Assembly (NCBI GenBank): GCA_947396885.1
Contig: OX377202.1
Span: forward strand, 27,643,407 to 27,707,406
Source of the DNA: Heligmosomoides polygyrus polygyrus
Lineage: Eukaryota > Nematoda > Chromadorea > Rhabditida > Heligmosomidae
Reading direction: 5' to 3'
DNA: 64,000 nt
Positions 35,231 to 48,400 of the stretch are shown here, in pieces (the first letter of the stretch is position 1; each line of letters starts with the position of its first letter). The position numbers and the translations under genes are program-made. Under the pieces are notes generated by a model. The model did no database searches. It saw only the letters and a program-made list of their open reading frames with translations, and was not told the DNA's origin.

Positions 35231-35880
35231 TATGTTTAATATCTCCCGCCTGAATAAATATTGAAAGGAAGTGGGGTCATCACCAGGGCGATAACCAAGC
35301 CCAGCGAGCTGCACCGCACCACCGGTTCAAAAACACACAAATGGAAATGAAGATACAGATATTCCAATATAATTCATTTCGTTTGGCAGTATCAACACTT
35401 GTTCCGAGGTAGTATGCGAGAGGAACCGCTAAAAATTTGGATTAACTACCCTTTTATGACATGTTTACTCCCAGATTTACAGCTCAACCATATTTCACGT
35501 CGATTCATCTGTGGACTTCACAAAAACTCGCCCCCACCAGCTTTCTTTAACAAAAACTAAAAGAACTATGCACACCGAGCAATCCGCGACAGAAAAAAAA
35601 GGTTTTTACAATCAAGGAATAGAATTTAATCGAAGACACTCCCTTTAACAGGGGACGAGTCACGCCTAACGCCTACGTGACAGGAATTACATATCAATAC
35701 TCAGAATAGTCGCGCCAACAAACAATTCTTAGAGACCGCAGAACAACCGTAATTTGACTGAATTGGTTCAATCCCGCCTTAGCTGTAATATACACCACCA
35801 ACATAACCAAACGGGAAACCAAAAAAAGAACAAAACTCACGAGCAGGATGGCTGTCAGCATGACTGATATGGAACCAGTG
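35231..35880. other. 3' flank of cnep-1
   Basis: Downstream of the cnep-1 stop. No further gene; the cnep-1 3' UTR should lie here but its end is not resolved. Confidence 0.5.
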
Positions 35881-38800
35881 TTACCAGACCTGGTTGAAGC
35901 TCTGTTGATTGCGGCTCAAAATACTCCTTACGTCCGACGTGAACCGCAGCGCATCGAGGAATGGTAACAAATTTAGTAGGCACGTGTCTGATGGATCCGA
36001 AAACCAAGACGGAATAGGAATGGCGTTTTCTGTAAAAGATTCTTCATGGATATGAAAACTGAATGACACGGCAGCGCGACAGGAGGTACACCCGCCCCTT
36101 GCTGGGGGCGTGGCGTCAGGAGCTACAGCCGCTGTTCTGAGGGCCGGAAACTTTTGTTCTGCGTGTTAAAGGCTTCGTGAGGCAGCCTTAGGATCTTGGT
36201 GAAGCCTAGGGGTTGGGAATGGGTGAGCAAGGAAGATGAGAGGAAGATCGCACGCCACCCAGCAGGGGCGGGTGTACCTCCTGACCGTCTCTCGAATCAC
36301 ACGGCTCGAGAGAAAACTACAAAGGAAATAAGGGCGCAAAGTGGCTCGGCGGGGGTCACCTAGTACTGAGTGGTTATCCGTCTTGGTAACAACGTACCTG
36401 AAAGCCAAATTATATCAGAAATGGCCTAGCTCAGTTTACCATAAGGGGTAAAGGACGCCAGTGCTGTGCAAAATTTTTAATTTCGTGCAACACAGAACGT
36501 CGTATAGGACTGCCTTTCATGGTGACCCCGAACCACTTAGCACCGAAACAAGTATGAACAGCAGATGTAGTGCTCACGTGGGAACTTTCTGTACGCTCCA
36601 GGTGAGTTGTCTAATATGAAAATCGAAGAAAGGTCTTGGTGAATAGCACTTAGGTCCTTCGTATATCCTCCATAATCCATAGTGCAGTGCTGTCGGAAGT
36701 ACCTGGAACCTCTTTTGTTAACTCACACTTCAACATTCTCAGAGTCTTTAGAAAAAAATGAGAAAAATAATCCCAATATCGGTACATTTCTTATCAGAAA
36801 TCCCAGGAAAACCCACCTCCTGTTCAGAATTCCTCGACCATTATCAAGCTTATCCGCGACATGAGTACCATAAACTTCCATGCTTGCAGTGAAAACGACC
36901 AAGTCAAACCTGCAAAACTTGCGTAACCTCTTACAAAAATTCATTAAGAATAAACCTATTACTAGCATGAATAACACATTAAATACATCCCGTGTCGATA
37001 AATTTTGTAACACTGCGTGCAGTTTTTACAAAGGAATGAAAAACACACGAAATTCAAGAGTTCAGTAAGGTAATGGCATGCTTCCCCGAGATAAGGGTTC
37101 AACAAGGTGAGGCCAACAGGTTCAAAATTATAGAGTTTGCTAAAAAAAATTCAAGCATTAACTTGCTCGATAGTAAAATGTTAAAAACCGAGATTAAACA
37201 ACAATGTAATACCAATGGTTTACTGGCACTACACCAGTGCAAAACGTATGGTGACTCCCCAAAATATCCTCTTATTTCTTACCCCAGTGAAGTCTTGTGG
37301 ATGACTTCCGATATAAAAACCGATGTTCATCTTTTGAAAAGCGAAAAGTTCGGGTAGAATGTGGTATCCATTCTTGGCTCTTAGTATCTCATCTTATCTG
37401 GTTCGAAGGAATAGTGCCCATCTGTTGTGCTTTGGTTTCTTCTAGATGAGGAGGTATGGTGCTCCTGGCTATAGCTTGATCCTCAACTTCACCCGTCTAT
37501 TAGGGGCATTCCCAAATATTCTCCAGCGTTGACGTTCATGGAGCGCTGACAAATGTCCAGCATGCGCTTCACCACTAGAAAGTCATTTCGCTATGAAGAA
37601 CATTTAATCACAGAAACCAATGCATCAGCGACACGTTACTATGTACCAATTTTGATCGGTCTACAGCTGGGGATCCGGCATAGGCCGCAGCTGCATTAAT
37701 AGGCTTAACCAACCGCTCGTTGAGCCAAATATGATTTGCTTTTTCACAAACGTCCTTTCCATGTCAAAGAAGGCTGTCGTTATGATCTTGTCCGTAACTT
37801 TGTCCCGACTCGAGATTGTGCTCGACTCCGCATCGAAAATAACTTAGGCTTCCGTGTTGCTCGCTACTCCAGCGTTTACAGAGATATAGCTATCCACTGG
37901 CATTCAATAACCACTGCACAGAAGAAACGCTACCCTTTGCTTATCGGAGGTAATACTAACCATTAATCTAGAACAGCATTGTCATCTGATGTTTTGCGTA
38001 AAGTATTGTATCGATTAGATGTCAGCTGCACGGATCATCAAAGCGCCCTTTTTAGGAGCTATTTACTTTGGTCCAAGTATTGTTTCTATGACTAGCTGTA
38101 TAGGCCACATAATAACCTACCATTGGCTAACAACAGAAAGAAAGTAGTCCACATGAGGGCGAGCGTGCACGGAAAATCGTACAGGATGTCGGTCAATAAC
38201 CACCTGAAGCACAGAAGTCACGTAGCCATTCGATTTCGCATTCAAAATTAAGGGCCCAAGCGGGTACCAGTGAGCATGCACTAGAAAAAACGTCAGCACC
38301 TAGCCAAAACAGATTATTCAGCGAAAACACAGATGCTGATGCTGAAAACAGATGACGCAGCGAAGCGGTATTCTCGACGAACCTTTATCGTGAAGTCAGA
38401 AGGAGTGCCTGGCTTGACCATTGGCCGAATCACTCCGTCATGATGAGAGTGGATGAGCGTCTCGTCCAAATCGAGAACCAAAATCTTTTTACGCATTATA
38501 CCTGCGACAAACAATCATCATTAAGTAGATATTGTTTGCAACACAACTACTGCGAAACCTACTTAAACGGTGAGCGGTGAGTGGTGAGCATGGAACGTGA
38601 TGATACTTCACGACCTGGTACTTCGCGTACTGAAAACAGAGGCTTTAAAGTTAGAGAAGACGCCCTTCAGTACAGGTGAGTAAATCTGCCGCCCGCAAGA
38701 CCCTGGAGGGGTTTATGGAATCACACCAAAAACCCCAAGCTAAACCGTAAAGAAGAGTGGTGCTTCTATGTAACACGGGAGCTCAAGCCCTCCATCAGGC

Positions 38801-40555
38801 TGGCCTTCTGATTGAGGCACCTGTGTTTCGAAAACGGCCTGCTACCGACCGATTGATCCATTAGGCTTCCTGTATGGTGTGGTTCTCGATCTATCTATGG
38901 ACTACGTGACAGAAGGGTTGTCTTGAATTTCTAAGGTTGAGGCGACGTCTGATGACGCGGTAGCCACGTTTTGACTTAATACTTCCTTTAAGGCTCCAAA
39001 GAAGGCGATGCCGCCGAAACGTTAGCCAATAAAGATATGTAAAACCTCTGTGGAACCCAGCCAAATCAACGCCACAAGATCTCTGATGCCAAGGCTCGTA
39101 GAGATTCGTACATGGCGACCAGAGATGGGCGGAATTTCTGCTTTCTGATTTTCTGGCCATTTTGGGCAAATTTTTTCTGTTTTCTGTTTTTTTGGGGGAA
39201 ATGGCCAAAAATTGACTAGAAAACGGAAAATGGAGCCATGAACAAAATTATAGCATAGAAAAAAGAATCCAACTAGTAAACTAGAATCATGATTTTCATT
39301 CCAAAATAATGTTTCTAAAGTATTTTAAATTGTAAGCATGTGGCGTTTTTGGATGTGTTCGTGTAGAAATTGCGCTGCTACTGGAAAAATGGATTTTGAG
39401 TGGAATAATTAGGTCGTATGACAATTTCGAAATTTTCTCTTTTCTGGCATTTTTGGCTTTTCTGTTTTCTGACAAAAGCAATTTTCTATATTCTGGAAAA
39501 ATTTTCAAAAATTACGCCCATACCCTGAACGCGACTATATTAACAATCCCAAAACTGACTAAAAATTTATTTTCCTGTCCCCTCGATATTGCTGAAGATT
39601 AGATCAACTGGGAGGAAGCGAATACGTCCTGGATCAACTCCCCATAAATCTTGGCGTAGTGGTTTCTGATGAGGCAATGCTGCTTCAAGTCCTTCATCAA
39701 AACTAGTACAGTGGTTTACCCGGGCTTATGTTCCGGTGCGGGGGTGTGGTGGCGTGGTCGAACGAGGCGTCGCTATCGCATGCACCCGTACAAGGTTTTC
39801 TTTGAGGTCCCCTTCTAGCGAAAGCCTTTCACCAAGCCTTCGTCCAGCGCGGTCGGTAAAATCGCACCAGACTTGTCTCCGAACGATAAAACACTGACTT
39901 CCCCACCAGCTGGCCAATGCCAAGTCATTGTACGTGCCAAATACACATTTAAGATGCCTTCACATCTTATTGAAAGATGTGTGTGGCACAATCCCTACGC
40001 TCTGGCGTTATCGCTTTCTTCAGCACAAGAAGCACAAGAATATTTCAAATGAAATTTTGTTTTAACGAGAAGTTCGCAACCTCTCTTCAATTTTTCCAGC
40101 CTTTAAAAAATGCCCTAACGCCGAAAAGTAGATCAAATTAAAACAACTGTCTAATCTTTAGCAATCAGCCTGAAGCAATTTCGCGTCATCAAAGGATAGT
40201 CATAAGTGTTGAGATAGACTAAAGAGCGCGGAAGTATGACTACGACTTTCAATAATCATTACCTGCATGCTTCAGAGGTGGAAGTATGGCTTGAATTTTC
40301 ATATAACTTCTATAATTCACCTACTAAAACGGTTTATTTTAAAATGCACAAAACCAGCAATTTTCGGATATAAGAAGAAATCGAGCCTTATACTCTCTAG
40401 CACGTTGCAATGTACACTTGTTTAATAGCAAAGTTTTCTATTTGCGCGAAATTGTACTGTAATAAACGCTGCAGCAGAAACAATCATGGGGAAAAGCACA
40501 CATATGTCCACTGTGCATCCAATCCAAGTAACATTATTTTGCAATATCAATCAAA

Positions 40556-40610
<55 letters not shown>

Positions 40611-42165
40611 AAGTCACTACAACTCTACCTCAAGTTAATTTAAAATCATCTTTTGTAATTTAAAAGGAGATTCAGGGAAATTCAAACACTATACTATGCA
40701 TAAGCTCTTTGGGGCTGGCGAACTATAAGTTGTTGAATAATGTCAAAGTGGAAATTTTAATCGAGAACTTTTTTGGACCTTCCTAGATAGTGTCTAATTT
40801 AATTTAGAAAATGACGATTTTGATTCTGAAAGTGTTAAGTTTATGACACGGAAGTTTACCGTTTGATTTGAAGTGGGCCTTGTTGGCTACGAAAAGTCCA
40901 GTCTGAAACGGTTCATAAAAAAGCTAATGCGCTCATCTGTGCGTCTGCCTATCTTTACGTCCATCCACGCAATGCCTAGGAGAGGTGCTTCAAATTTTTA
41001 TCGGCAATATCGATTGCTGCTCAAGGTCGACTGCTTGGGTTGGGTATCATATGAATATGCCAGCTACTTACCTTCAAACAACTAAATGACATTGATATAT
41101 TTCAGCGTATTTTGAAGAGATCGCTATTTGAAGAGGGAACATGATGCGCCGGAACAGGCTTTAAGACGAGCAATAATGAACAATAATATACATATCATAC
41201 ATTATCACATATTGAGGAGAAGCCCCTGCAAGAAGCTACACCGACCGTCAGGTGAGCTAGCTTATGAGTCAGTGTAACTGCCGGTGTGGAAAAAAACAGT
41301 CGACGGATGATACGGTGACTTCCTCAGAGTCGGTATCGGCCAACCTAGTCGATTTCATTTTTCATTTTTTCCACAGTTGAGTACTTAGATTTGGAATCTC
41401 GTGAACATGATGCTCGTTGAGTAGGCTTTACAGCAAGCCACATCGATCGGTTACAGTAGATTTATGGGCCGAACCAGCACCCACTTGAACTAATGGGTGA
41501 CTATAATATTGGAACAATGAGAATGATTCCAGAACTCCAGAACACTGTTCCGTTTCTTCCAGCCGCATGTCTAACTCCGGAAACCATCAATGATCGGACA
41601 CAAGGAGAAGGCAACTCTTATGCTTCGAAAATTGCTTGGGATTGATAAGGCCCTGTGTCAGGAGCCATCGACAGGCGATAGCATTTAGATTTTAAATGCA
41701 ATAGCTAGAGAGTAACAGAAGGACATATGTGAATACGCAAGGCAAAGAGGAAACATTGAAGACCCTTATATGGGCATCACCATGGTGAGCGCTACCTCTT
41801 AAAGGCAAGATAGATCTGGTCATAAGTCCTCCCGAGCAACGAATTCCAACTGACCCAAAAACTGTGAAGCCATAACAGATTGCGAGGTTCACGTACACCA
41901 TTTCTTTCTGCGCCCCGTTCACCTGCAGCTACAACAGCCGATTCAGCAGTAAACAAAAACTATGAAACCGCGTACAGCACAAAGAATGCCGAATGCCATT
42001 ACTTACCCCACGATGGAGTCGCTTGAAACTCAGCACGATGAAGTTCAAGATCGTGCCGAAGGCGACCAGCACAGCTGTGATGATGGACATCATACTGCGT
42101 ATGTGTGAGCTCGGCTGATGAAGGCGACGATCCGACGACGACGACGAAGACGTCTGGCGACGCAT
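35881..42165 (-). CDS. cnep-1: CTD nuclear envelope phosphatase 1 (Dullard/CNEP-1), complete, 7 exons
   Basis: Seven coding exons on the minus strand join in phase: 42165-42007, 38629-38569, 38501-38383, 38203-38121, 36909-36817, 36702-36578 and 36029-35881 (stop TAA). They give 262 residues, close to the roughly 245 usual for CTDNEP1. Residues 6-11 are a serine run. A hydrophobic segment at about 26-47 would anchor it in the nuclear envelope/ER. Catalytic motif DLDET lies at 84-88 (D84 nucleophile, D86 acid), followed by IHSHHDGV. Later family signatures are [29 protein letters not shown] and a C-terminus ending SFNQVW. In the family this HAD/FCP phosphatase dephosphorylates lipin and limits membrane synthesis. 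The start is the ATG 12 bases after an acceptor-like tttcag at 42182-42177, which could take a spliced leader. Intron 1 is 3377 bases and repeat-rich. Gene identity is very secure; the first exon is supported by phase and by gap-free alignment of SFKRLHRG + YAKYQVVKY with the family. Confidence 0.95.
36079..36287. mobile_element. Small foldback element in cnep-1 last intron
   Basis: Arms of about 36 bases beginning AGGAGGTACACCCGCCCC face each other at 36079-36117 and 36250-36287, with a few mismatches. The spacer has no coding. It is probably a MITE; target duplication was not resolved. Confidence 0.5.
36411..36530 (+). mobile_element. tRNA-derived SINE-like repeat, family C, copy 1
   Basis: Begins with an A-box-like tggcctagctcagttt and continues ccagtgctg(t/c)gcaaaattttt, then tttcgt(g/c)caac and atggtgacccc. 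A second copy with the same order of blocks lies at 59108-59225. It sits in the last intron of cnep-1. Confidence 0.5.
39124..39521. mobile_element. TTTTCTG-rich non-autonomous element with short inverted ends, in cnep-1 intron 1
   Basis: The left end reads ATGGGCGGAATTT and the right end, reversed, ATGGGCGTAATTT. The interior is dominated by ttttctg/ttctggaaaa runs on both sides of an AT-rich centre. This fits a MITE. No coding and no clear target duplication was found. Confidence 0.45.
39733..40020 (+). mobile_element. tRNA-derived SINE, family A, diverged copy
   Basis: It is collinear with the complete copy at 27248-27542: a head ending in gcatgcacccgtacaagg, the middle block with accagacttgtct, the pair ccaatgccaagtcattgta and atacacattta, then a degenerate tail. 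It lies inside cnep-1 intron 1 in antisense orientation to the gene. Confidence 0.7.
40553..40612. repeat. (AAAT)n microsatellite in cnep-1 intron 1
   Basis: About fifteen uninterrupted AAAT units. Such tails also mark the 3' ends of some LINEs, as at 1850-1866, but no LINE code was seen beside this one. Confidence 0.95.
41493..41645 (+). other. Short unassigned open frame in cnep-1 intron 1, opposite strand
   Basis: A 50-codon plus-strand frame starts [16 protein letters not shown] and ends SKIAWD. Its composition looks protein-like, with no low complexity, but I recognise no family and an in-frame TAG lies just upstream of the open stretch. It is probably a fossil fragment or chance. Confidence 0.15.
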
Positions 42166-42176
42166 CACAGCATCAC

Positions 42177-42184
42177 CTGAAATC
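42177..42184 (-). promoter_or_regulatory. cnep-1: Probable spliced-leader acceptor of cnep-1
   Basis: On the minus strand the sequence reads gatttcag and is followed by an 11-base leader and the cnep-1 ATG at 42165. The leader contains a tiny out-of-frame ATG-CTG-TGA. A cis-spliced upstream exon cannot be excluded. Confidence 0.45.
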
Positions 42185-42902
42185 GGGGCGATATCATTTA
42201 AGGGCACGTGACAACAACAAAAACGCTCTCGTGTCAGCGATATTTACGACTTGCACCCGCTACCAGTGGTAAACGGGAATCAACACTGACGAAGTGGCTT
42301 CCAGTAACACGCCAGAGAAAAACTGCGGTTGTCCAGCACAACGGGACGCCTCCCCTCGCAAACGATTTGCCGAGGAAATGCGAATGTCCGGTGATGCGAC
42401 TAGCCGAGGATGAGCGACGTGATCGTTGTTTTAAGCGGGAAAGACTCCGTAACCGCGTTGGCAACGCAATTCGTTCAAGACTACTGGAGACTACTCAGCA
42501 TCACGCAGTCAACAGAGTGAATGTAGCGCTCCGAAATCAGCCGCTCCTTTTCTTATCTAATGCCCATAATATGATATGTCGACAAGATGGCAGTACTTTT
42601 TGAAGCGAAAGAGAACAACCTTTTCATGAACCTATAGGTCGTACATGGCGCAGTTAATGACCACGCTGCCAAAGCAATCGTGATGAGAAAGAATATATCG
42701 GCACAAAGGGGTCACTGAATTGCTAGCAAGAGTGTGTTAAGGGAAAGCAAGGTGTAGTGAGGCTGTACAAAAAAGAAAAACCGCGTTTGGCAGCCCTACA
42801 CACCCCTGCTTTTTTAGCAACACGTGCAGGCCACTCGCGACACCCACCGGCCTCGGACAGGGAAACGGGATATAAAAGACGCAGTGCCGAAAAAATATCT
42901 GG

Positions 42903-42982
42903 CGCACCGCTTCCCTCTGAGCTCTTTCAGTAGCTCCTGTTGCTTCCGTAGAGCCGCCGCAGCATGATCAAGCTGGAGGTTT
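42903..42982 (-). other. Possible exon encoding a short coiled-coil segment
   Basis: After an acceptor-like ctccag the minus strand reads open as LDHAAAALRKQQELLKELRG, rich in Leu, Lys and Glu, and ends near a potential donor. It lies about 800 bases upstream of cnep-1 on the same strand. It may be a 5' exon of cnep-1, part of a neighbouring gene, or chance. Confidence 0.25.
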
Positions 42983-45900
42983 GAGAATAACGGGGGGACG
43001 CATTGTGGCATCGTTTTGAGGGAAGGGGAAGAAGGGTGGGGACTGCATCTTCGTTTTAGGAGAGGACTGTCACGAAGTTTTCAACTTTTTGGCCGATTTT
43101 TGTTCTTAAGTTCTTCTTACCAGGTGAGATCTTGCTGAAGGAGACATGCAATAAGCATGAAATTAAATCTTATAACGTTTTCAGTGCTGAATATCTTATA
43201 GTAAAAATAACGATTTTCCTGCAGCAGTATTCAAACCAGCGGAACGCGTCCAATTTTTACCAATTTGACTTGGATGTCATGGCACGACACATTCTTCTAC
43301 CCTAACGAGCGAAACCTTGACCTGAAATTGTTCTCCATAAAATATTGTGGCTTCTACACTAATATGTTACACTAATTTGTTTCTTTTAAGATTTACACTA
43401 TTTTTTTTACAGTGTACATAGATTTTGTGAAACGCTCATCGTATCGATCATGAAGTCAGTGAAGATTTAGCATGTTAAGAGTATAAATTCTTTTCTACCT
43501 GAAGGAGGCAACGCTAGGAAATGAAATTCCACGCCAGAAATTTCGAGCCTATTACACGGCCAAAAAGCCAAGCCTATCTGCAGCGATCTTCGATATTATT
43601 AGTGGGTCGTATTCAAAATCACCGTTTTTCGTTTTAAAAAAATCTGTCTGAGCGAAACAAATTATCAGGGTGAGATTTTGCTACACAAACTTCTAGGCGT
43701 TCTTTCAATATGTACTAAAAAAATTAGGCCTTTCTGCAACGGCCCTCTATGATATCACAATTTTCACGTAGACACTCTTCCAAACAAACTTGATGCTTCT
43801 AAAATCTAGTGAACGTCTTCCAAATCGAAACGAGCTTCTTGCAAGCTAAACTACAGACTTTGCGACAAAGACGGTCGGAATAATTTTTTTCCAAGAAAAA
43901 TTGGAATAAGTTTCTATGAAATTTTTTAGTTCAGCTACCCGAATGAGTTTTATAATTTTGCATATTTAAAAAATTACCAAAAAATAACAATAAATTAAAT
44001 TTTGTTGAAAGCGCAAAAACACGGCAATCATTTTGCGCTTTAAAATGACGAGATCGCGCCATGTATTCGAAAAACCCGTCTTCATTATTATTTGATTGAT
44101 TGTGTAAATGCTGCTTACATAAAGTCTTTATTTAAATGAGGACATGTGTTAAGATGAATGTTGATATTTAGCTTCGTCCAAGATTGTTATATATCTTTAT
44201 TCCTGACGGCTGAATAATATCAGGAATAAAGATATATAACAATCTTGGACGAAGCTAAATATCAACATTCATCTTAACAGGACCATACCAAGATTCATTG
44301 ACAGTCGCACTTGGAGGATATGTGTGTCCTTTGCAATTGCTTATGCTTACATTTGTATCGTTTACAGGTATGTAATTCCACGAAAACAGAAATTTTGGTA
44401 CCGTTCGAATAAAAATTGCGTCTTGGACGAGAATTGGCGCAATCTCTTATTTTAACACTAAAAATAGCTGCGCTCCTGCTTTTCCAAATAGGCCTTATCC
44501 CATTATTCTTCCTCTAAAAAACAGAATATAAAATTTCAAAGAATGTGGTCAGATATTGGGGAGGTGAATCAAATCTTCAAAGAGTCATACAAAAATTTTC
44601 CTTGAACAAAAATGATTCTAGCTTTTTTAGTAAGTTTCTAGTTTAATGTGAAAAAAAAGATCATTTTGATTTGGAAGATGTACAGTTTGATTTGAAAAGT
44701 TTTAGTCTTGTTGATAAGTGTCCAATTTGACGTGAAATGCACATGATCAGCGGGTTCGATTCCACATCATTTGCCGAAAAAAGCTACATAAAAATTCATT
44801 CCCCTTATCATATAAAAATCACTATGGAAACTTTGGAATCTTTCAATATAACAAGCTTCACACAAAATTTCATACAATGCTAAATAAGTCATCTTTATAT
44901 TATGTTTCCGCCAAACGGAGAAAATGTATCTTAGGGACAATACAGCCTTTGTGCGCGACCAGCGAAGAAAGAGAACTTGCTTGCACCTACACAGACATAT
45001 CTCGAAGAGTTTTCAGAGTTTTTCAAAAACTAACCGCACTCTAGAAGATAGTGTAGGCCATTTTCTACACCTAGAAACAAGCTTTTAAAAGTACTGTAAA
45101 AGTAATGTGGGCCGGGGGGTCGATTTCCATTCAATTTTTGCCGAAAACAATAACAGAAGAATAAGAAAAGACGAAAAATAAGAAAAAGACACGACCAACC
45201 CCTGACCCACACAGAAGACGCTAGTTCTAATCGTAAGAGATTTGCTTTACATGGAGCTGAGAGAGAAGAGAGGCCACATATTAAGGTAAACGGTGGTAAA
45301 CATAGGTAATCAGTAACCACTTTAGATTCCAATGAATGCCAAACACCAACGCAAAGCAGTCACATCGTAATACGCCACACACTCTCCTTTGACGAGCAAA
45401 CATCTTTAAGCAGAAAAATTGCCCATAGGATGATCCGAAGATTTAAGATTTGGTCAGGCATCCCTAGATCCAGACGATACTCCTGGCAATTAAAATATCA
45501 CAAAGCCATGGGAGGGAAGTGGACACGCCCCATGTGTGTACCCCTTGTCGACTGCGCCACATGAGATCAAAACGGTTCACTGGGTTTGGAAGCAAGAGAT
45601 CAGTCAACACCTTATGATAATTGACGAAGGCTCCAGGTCTTCAAAGCTGAGAAAGCTCCCAAGACTAGAAAATGTGGATCACTCTTAGTTTTACTATGTA
45701 TGCCTCATATCATTGTAGTTACATCTGAAGAAGGGCCTACACCTGAGGTGTTGTCAATCAAGATTGACATCGTGCTTCAGTTCAGTACACCTATCAAAAC
45801 TTCAAAGTGAAGCTCACGGAACTATCCATGTTGAATACTGAAGGAACAAAGGAACTGACAATGCAGGTGGGCACGTACGGTAAGAAACGATGGCGAAAGT

Positions 45901-46747
45901 GAAGATAAATTAACAAAAGTACCAAAATAAAGGTTCGCTTCACGACCTCATCTTAATAAATCATTCGTTGTAACACAATCAGTCAACATTAAGCACAATT
46001 TACTAAATTTTCCAACTATACTAGTATTAAAGTCCGAAAGAAGATCGTCGCCTCATCAGCCTCTTCCGCTGGTCACGAAGACTTTTGCCAGAGAAAATAT
46101 CAGCGGATGGGACTCTACTATTCGATTTTAGGCACTATGCAAATCGGAAGCCATTAAACTAAGAGATAGCTAAGGATAAAAGCTAAGAGGGACAGTCTTG
46201 TTCCGCGACGTTTAATCGATTTTTTCTGCCTTAGAAGGCACATCAATAACGAAACGCACACAATATTCCGACACTTCCAGGAACTCCAGGCACTATCGGC
46301 TCTCTAAAACAAAGAATATAACTGAATTGGTCTTAATAGGCTATCGACCTAGACTGCTACAAACACTATTCAGCACAGGTTTCGAACGCTCATAAAGAAG
46401 TAGCAGATATTTGCTATGCTACGCGCCCAGTGATCATTCATTCTAGAAGATGCAGCTCGTGAGGAAATGGAGATAAGATTACACACGACGGATACAAATG
46501 TACGGCTAATTCTAAAGATGCATGCGCAAGAGGAGCGTCAGTGACCCATAACTGGGCGCTAACGTGAGTGAATGACCGCCGACGCCAAAATTGTTCTCAT
46601 CCTTTGAGACAAACCACCGGGTACGTGTAAGTCGGATGGTCAAGGGGATAGAGCCCATTCATCCACATCTAGATCCGGATGCTTTATTATCACCTTCTGC
46701 AATAAGTGGTAAGTTCTATATTAATATTACAAATACTAATAGTAATA
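42983..46747. other. AT-rich intergenic region
   Basis: Apart from the palindrome at 44147-44279, no gene, RNA or transposon ends were recognised in 3.7 kb. Confidence 0.5.
44147..44279. repeat. Perfect palindrome: 60-base arms, 13-base loop
   Basis: 44147-44206 and 44220-44279 are exact reverse complements (arm begins tgttaagatgaatgttgat), separated by cggctgaataata. It has no transposon-like ends and no related copy in the window. Confidence 0.97.
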
Positions 46748-47574
46748 CGACACAGAACTAGACGTGATCTTCAGCAGCCAGTCCCTTGGACGCTGCTTTA
46801 TGCTGATGATGTAATGCTCGCTAGCGAAGATAAGATTGAACTCCAGAGGCAGGTTCAAGCTGGGTGCGATCGCTTAGAGAGATTTGGACTCAAACTTAAT
46901 GTCAAGAAGACCGAGTATAAGACGACTGACGAAGACGAGTCCAGCTCCATTAAGGTAAATGGCATTGAGCTGCCACGTACTTCGGTATTCAAGTACTTGG
47001 GATCAGCAATCGCGTCCGATGGCGGTTTACTCGTTGAAGCCAACTCGTGAATGCAGCGTGGTCCAAATGGCGCTCTCTGACGGGAGTGCTCTACGACAAG
47101 AATATACCAGAGCGCTTAAAGTCGAAGATCTAGAGCAGTCATCCGACCTGTAGCCTATCTACGGAGCTGAGTGCTGGCCCGTTACCAAAGAAATTGAAAG
47201 GCGCCTCAGCGTAACGGAAACGGAGATGCTGCGGTGGACGGCCGGAGTTACGCGTTTGGATCGAGTACGCAACGACTCCATACGGCAGACGTTCGGTGTC
47301 ACCCCGATATTTGAGAAGATGCGCGAAGCTCATCTGCGATGGTACGGGCACGTCCTTCGCGCAAATAATGATACTGTCCGAAAGAATGGTCTTAACCTTG
47401 ATGTGCCCGGTAGGCGGCCACGAGGGCGACCAAAACAGCGGTGGATTGATACGCTGCATCAGGAGTTGAAGGTGGCTAGGTTGCACCCTTATCAGGCATT
47501 TGATCGGGAAAAGTGGCGCCAACATTCCAGGAAAGCGGACCCCGCAACTAAGCGGGACAAACGCTGAAGAAGAA
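46748..47574 (+). pseudogene. RTE-type LINE fragment, 3' part of reverse transcriptase
   Basis: Starts within motif C, WTLLYADDVMLASEDK, then GLKLNVKKTEYK; after a frame change near 47045 come LRWTAGVTRLDRVRN, LRWYGHVLRAN and PGRRPRGRPKQRWIDTLHQE. Ends at a TGA followed by gaagaagaag. 5' truncation is normal for LINEs. It is a sister family of the element at 55970-58961. Confidence 0.88.
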
Positions 47575-48400
47575 GATCACACAGGACTAGATTGTTTTTA
47601 GTTTTGAAAATTAAAAATAAACAAATAAAGTTTAAAATATAAAAAACATTTATTTATATTTTTGCAATAGTTATATGGTACTGTACAGTTTTGGAGAATA
47701 ACATGCTTGTGTTGCAATTTAGAAAACGGAATTTGTTGGATGTGTAGTTGTTGTTTTTTGACACAATTGTATTGGAACACAGTGTGTTTACTTTATTTTA
47801 GATTGTAAAATTTAGTTGTCAGCACATGAGCAAAAACATACTAACATATAACTCCGTATTGTTCTAACAACTAAGTTAATTAGCTACCTTCTTCACTGAT
47901 GAGCCTAGGGGTAACTAATTTTAAACACGTTTTGTATGAAGATAGAGACGAAACAAAACATGTTTAGTGTTGTTTTTATTTGCCACTATTTTGTTATTGT
48001 CCCTTGGTTACGATTGCTGTGGCGCTGTTTTATACTGTTGAAGAAATATGAGATTTTAAATAATTTTTACGTATAGATTTACACCTGATTCCATTGATCA
48101 AAGTCGGAGTTGAAAACAAGCAGTAATCGCCCCAGTAGACCTAATGGGCGGCGTTGCCACGAAGACAGGTGTTACGTCGATGCGAAATAGTAATCGTTTT
48201 TGCTTCACACATCGATTCCACCCACCCATTCATGCCGAAAAAGCACCCCATTTATGAAAAACAGGACGTCGGAATTAAAAAAAAACAGTAGGCCGTCTAC
48301 CTGAATAAATTCCAAATAACAAATATATGGTTTCGTGCTGGCAGGCATGTGCTTCGAGATGCGCAATGGAAGTCTTAGCAGGCCTTAGCTCCGCAAGCGC
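47575..48400. other. AT-rich intergenic stretch
   Basis: Nothing recognised. Confidence 0.5.

Noticed and set aside
41772..42165. Two adjacent minus-strand stretches read like helices 1 and 2 of a rhodopsin-type receptor ([19 protein letters not shown]).
   Set aside because: The first stretch ends in phase 0 and joins the 38629-38569 exon without gap against the Dullard family, so it is the cnep-1 membrane exon. No further receptor helices follow, and the second stretch ends in a phase that does not fit cnep-1.
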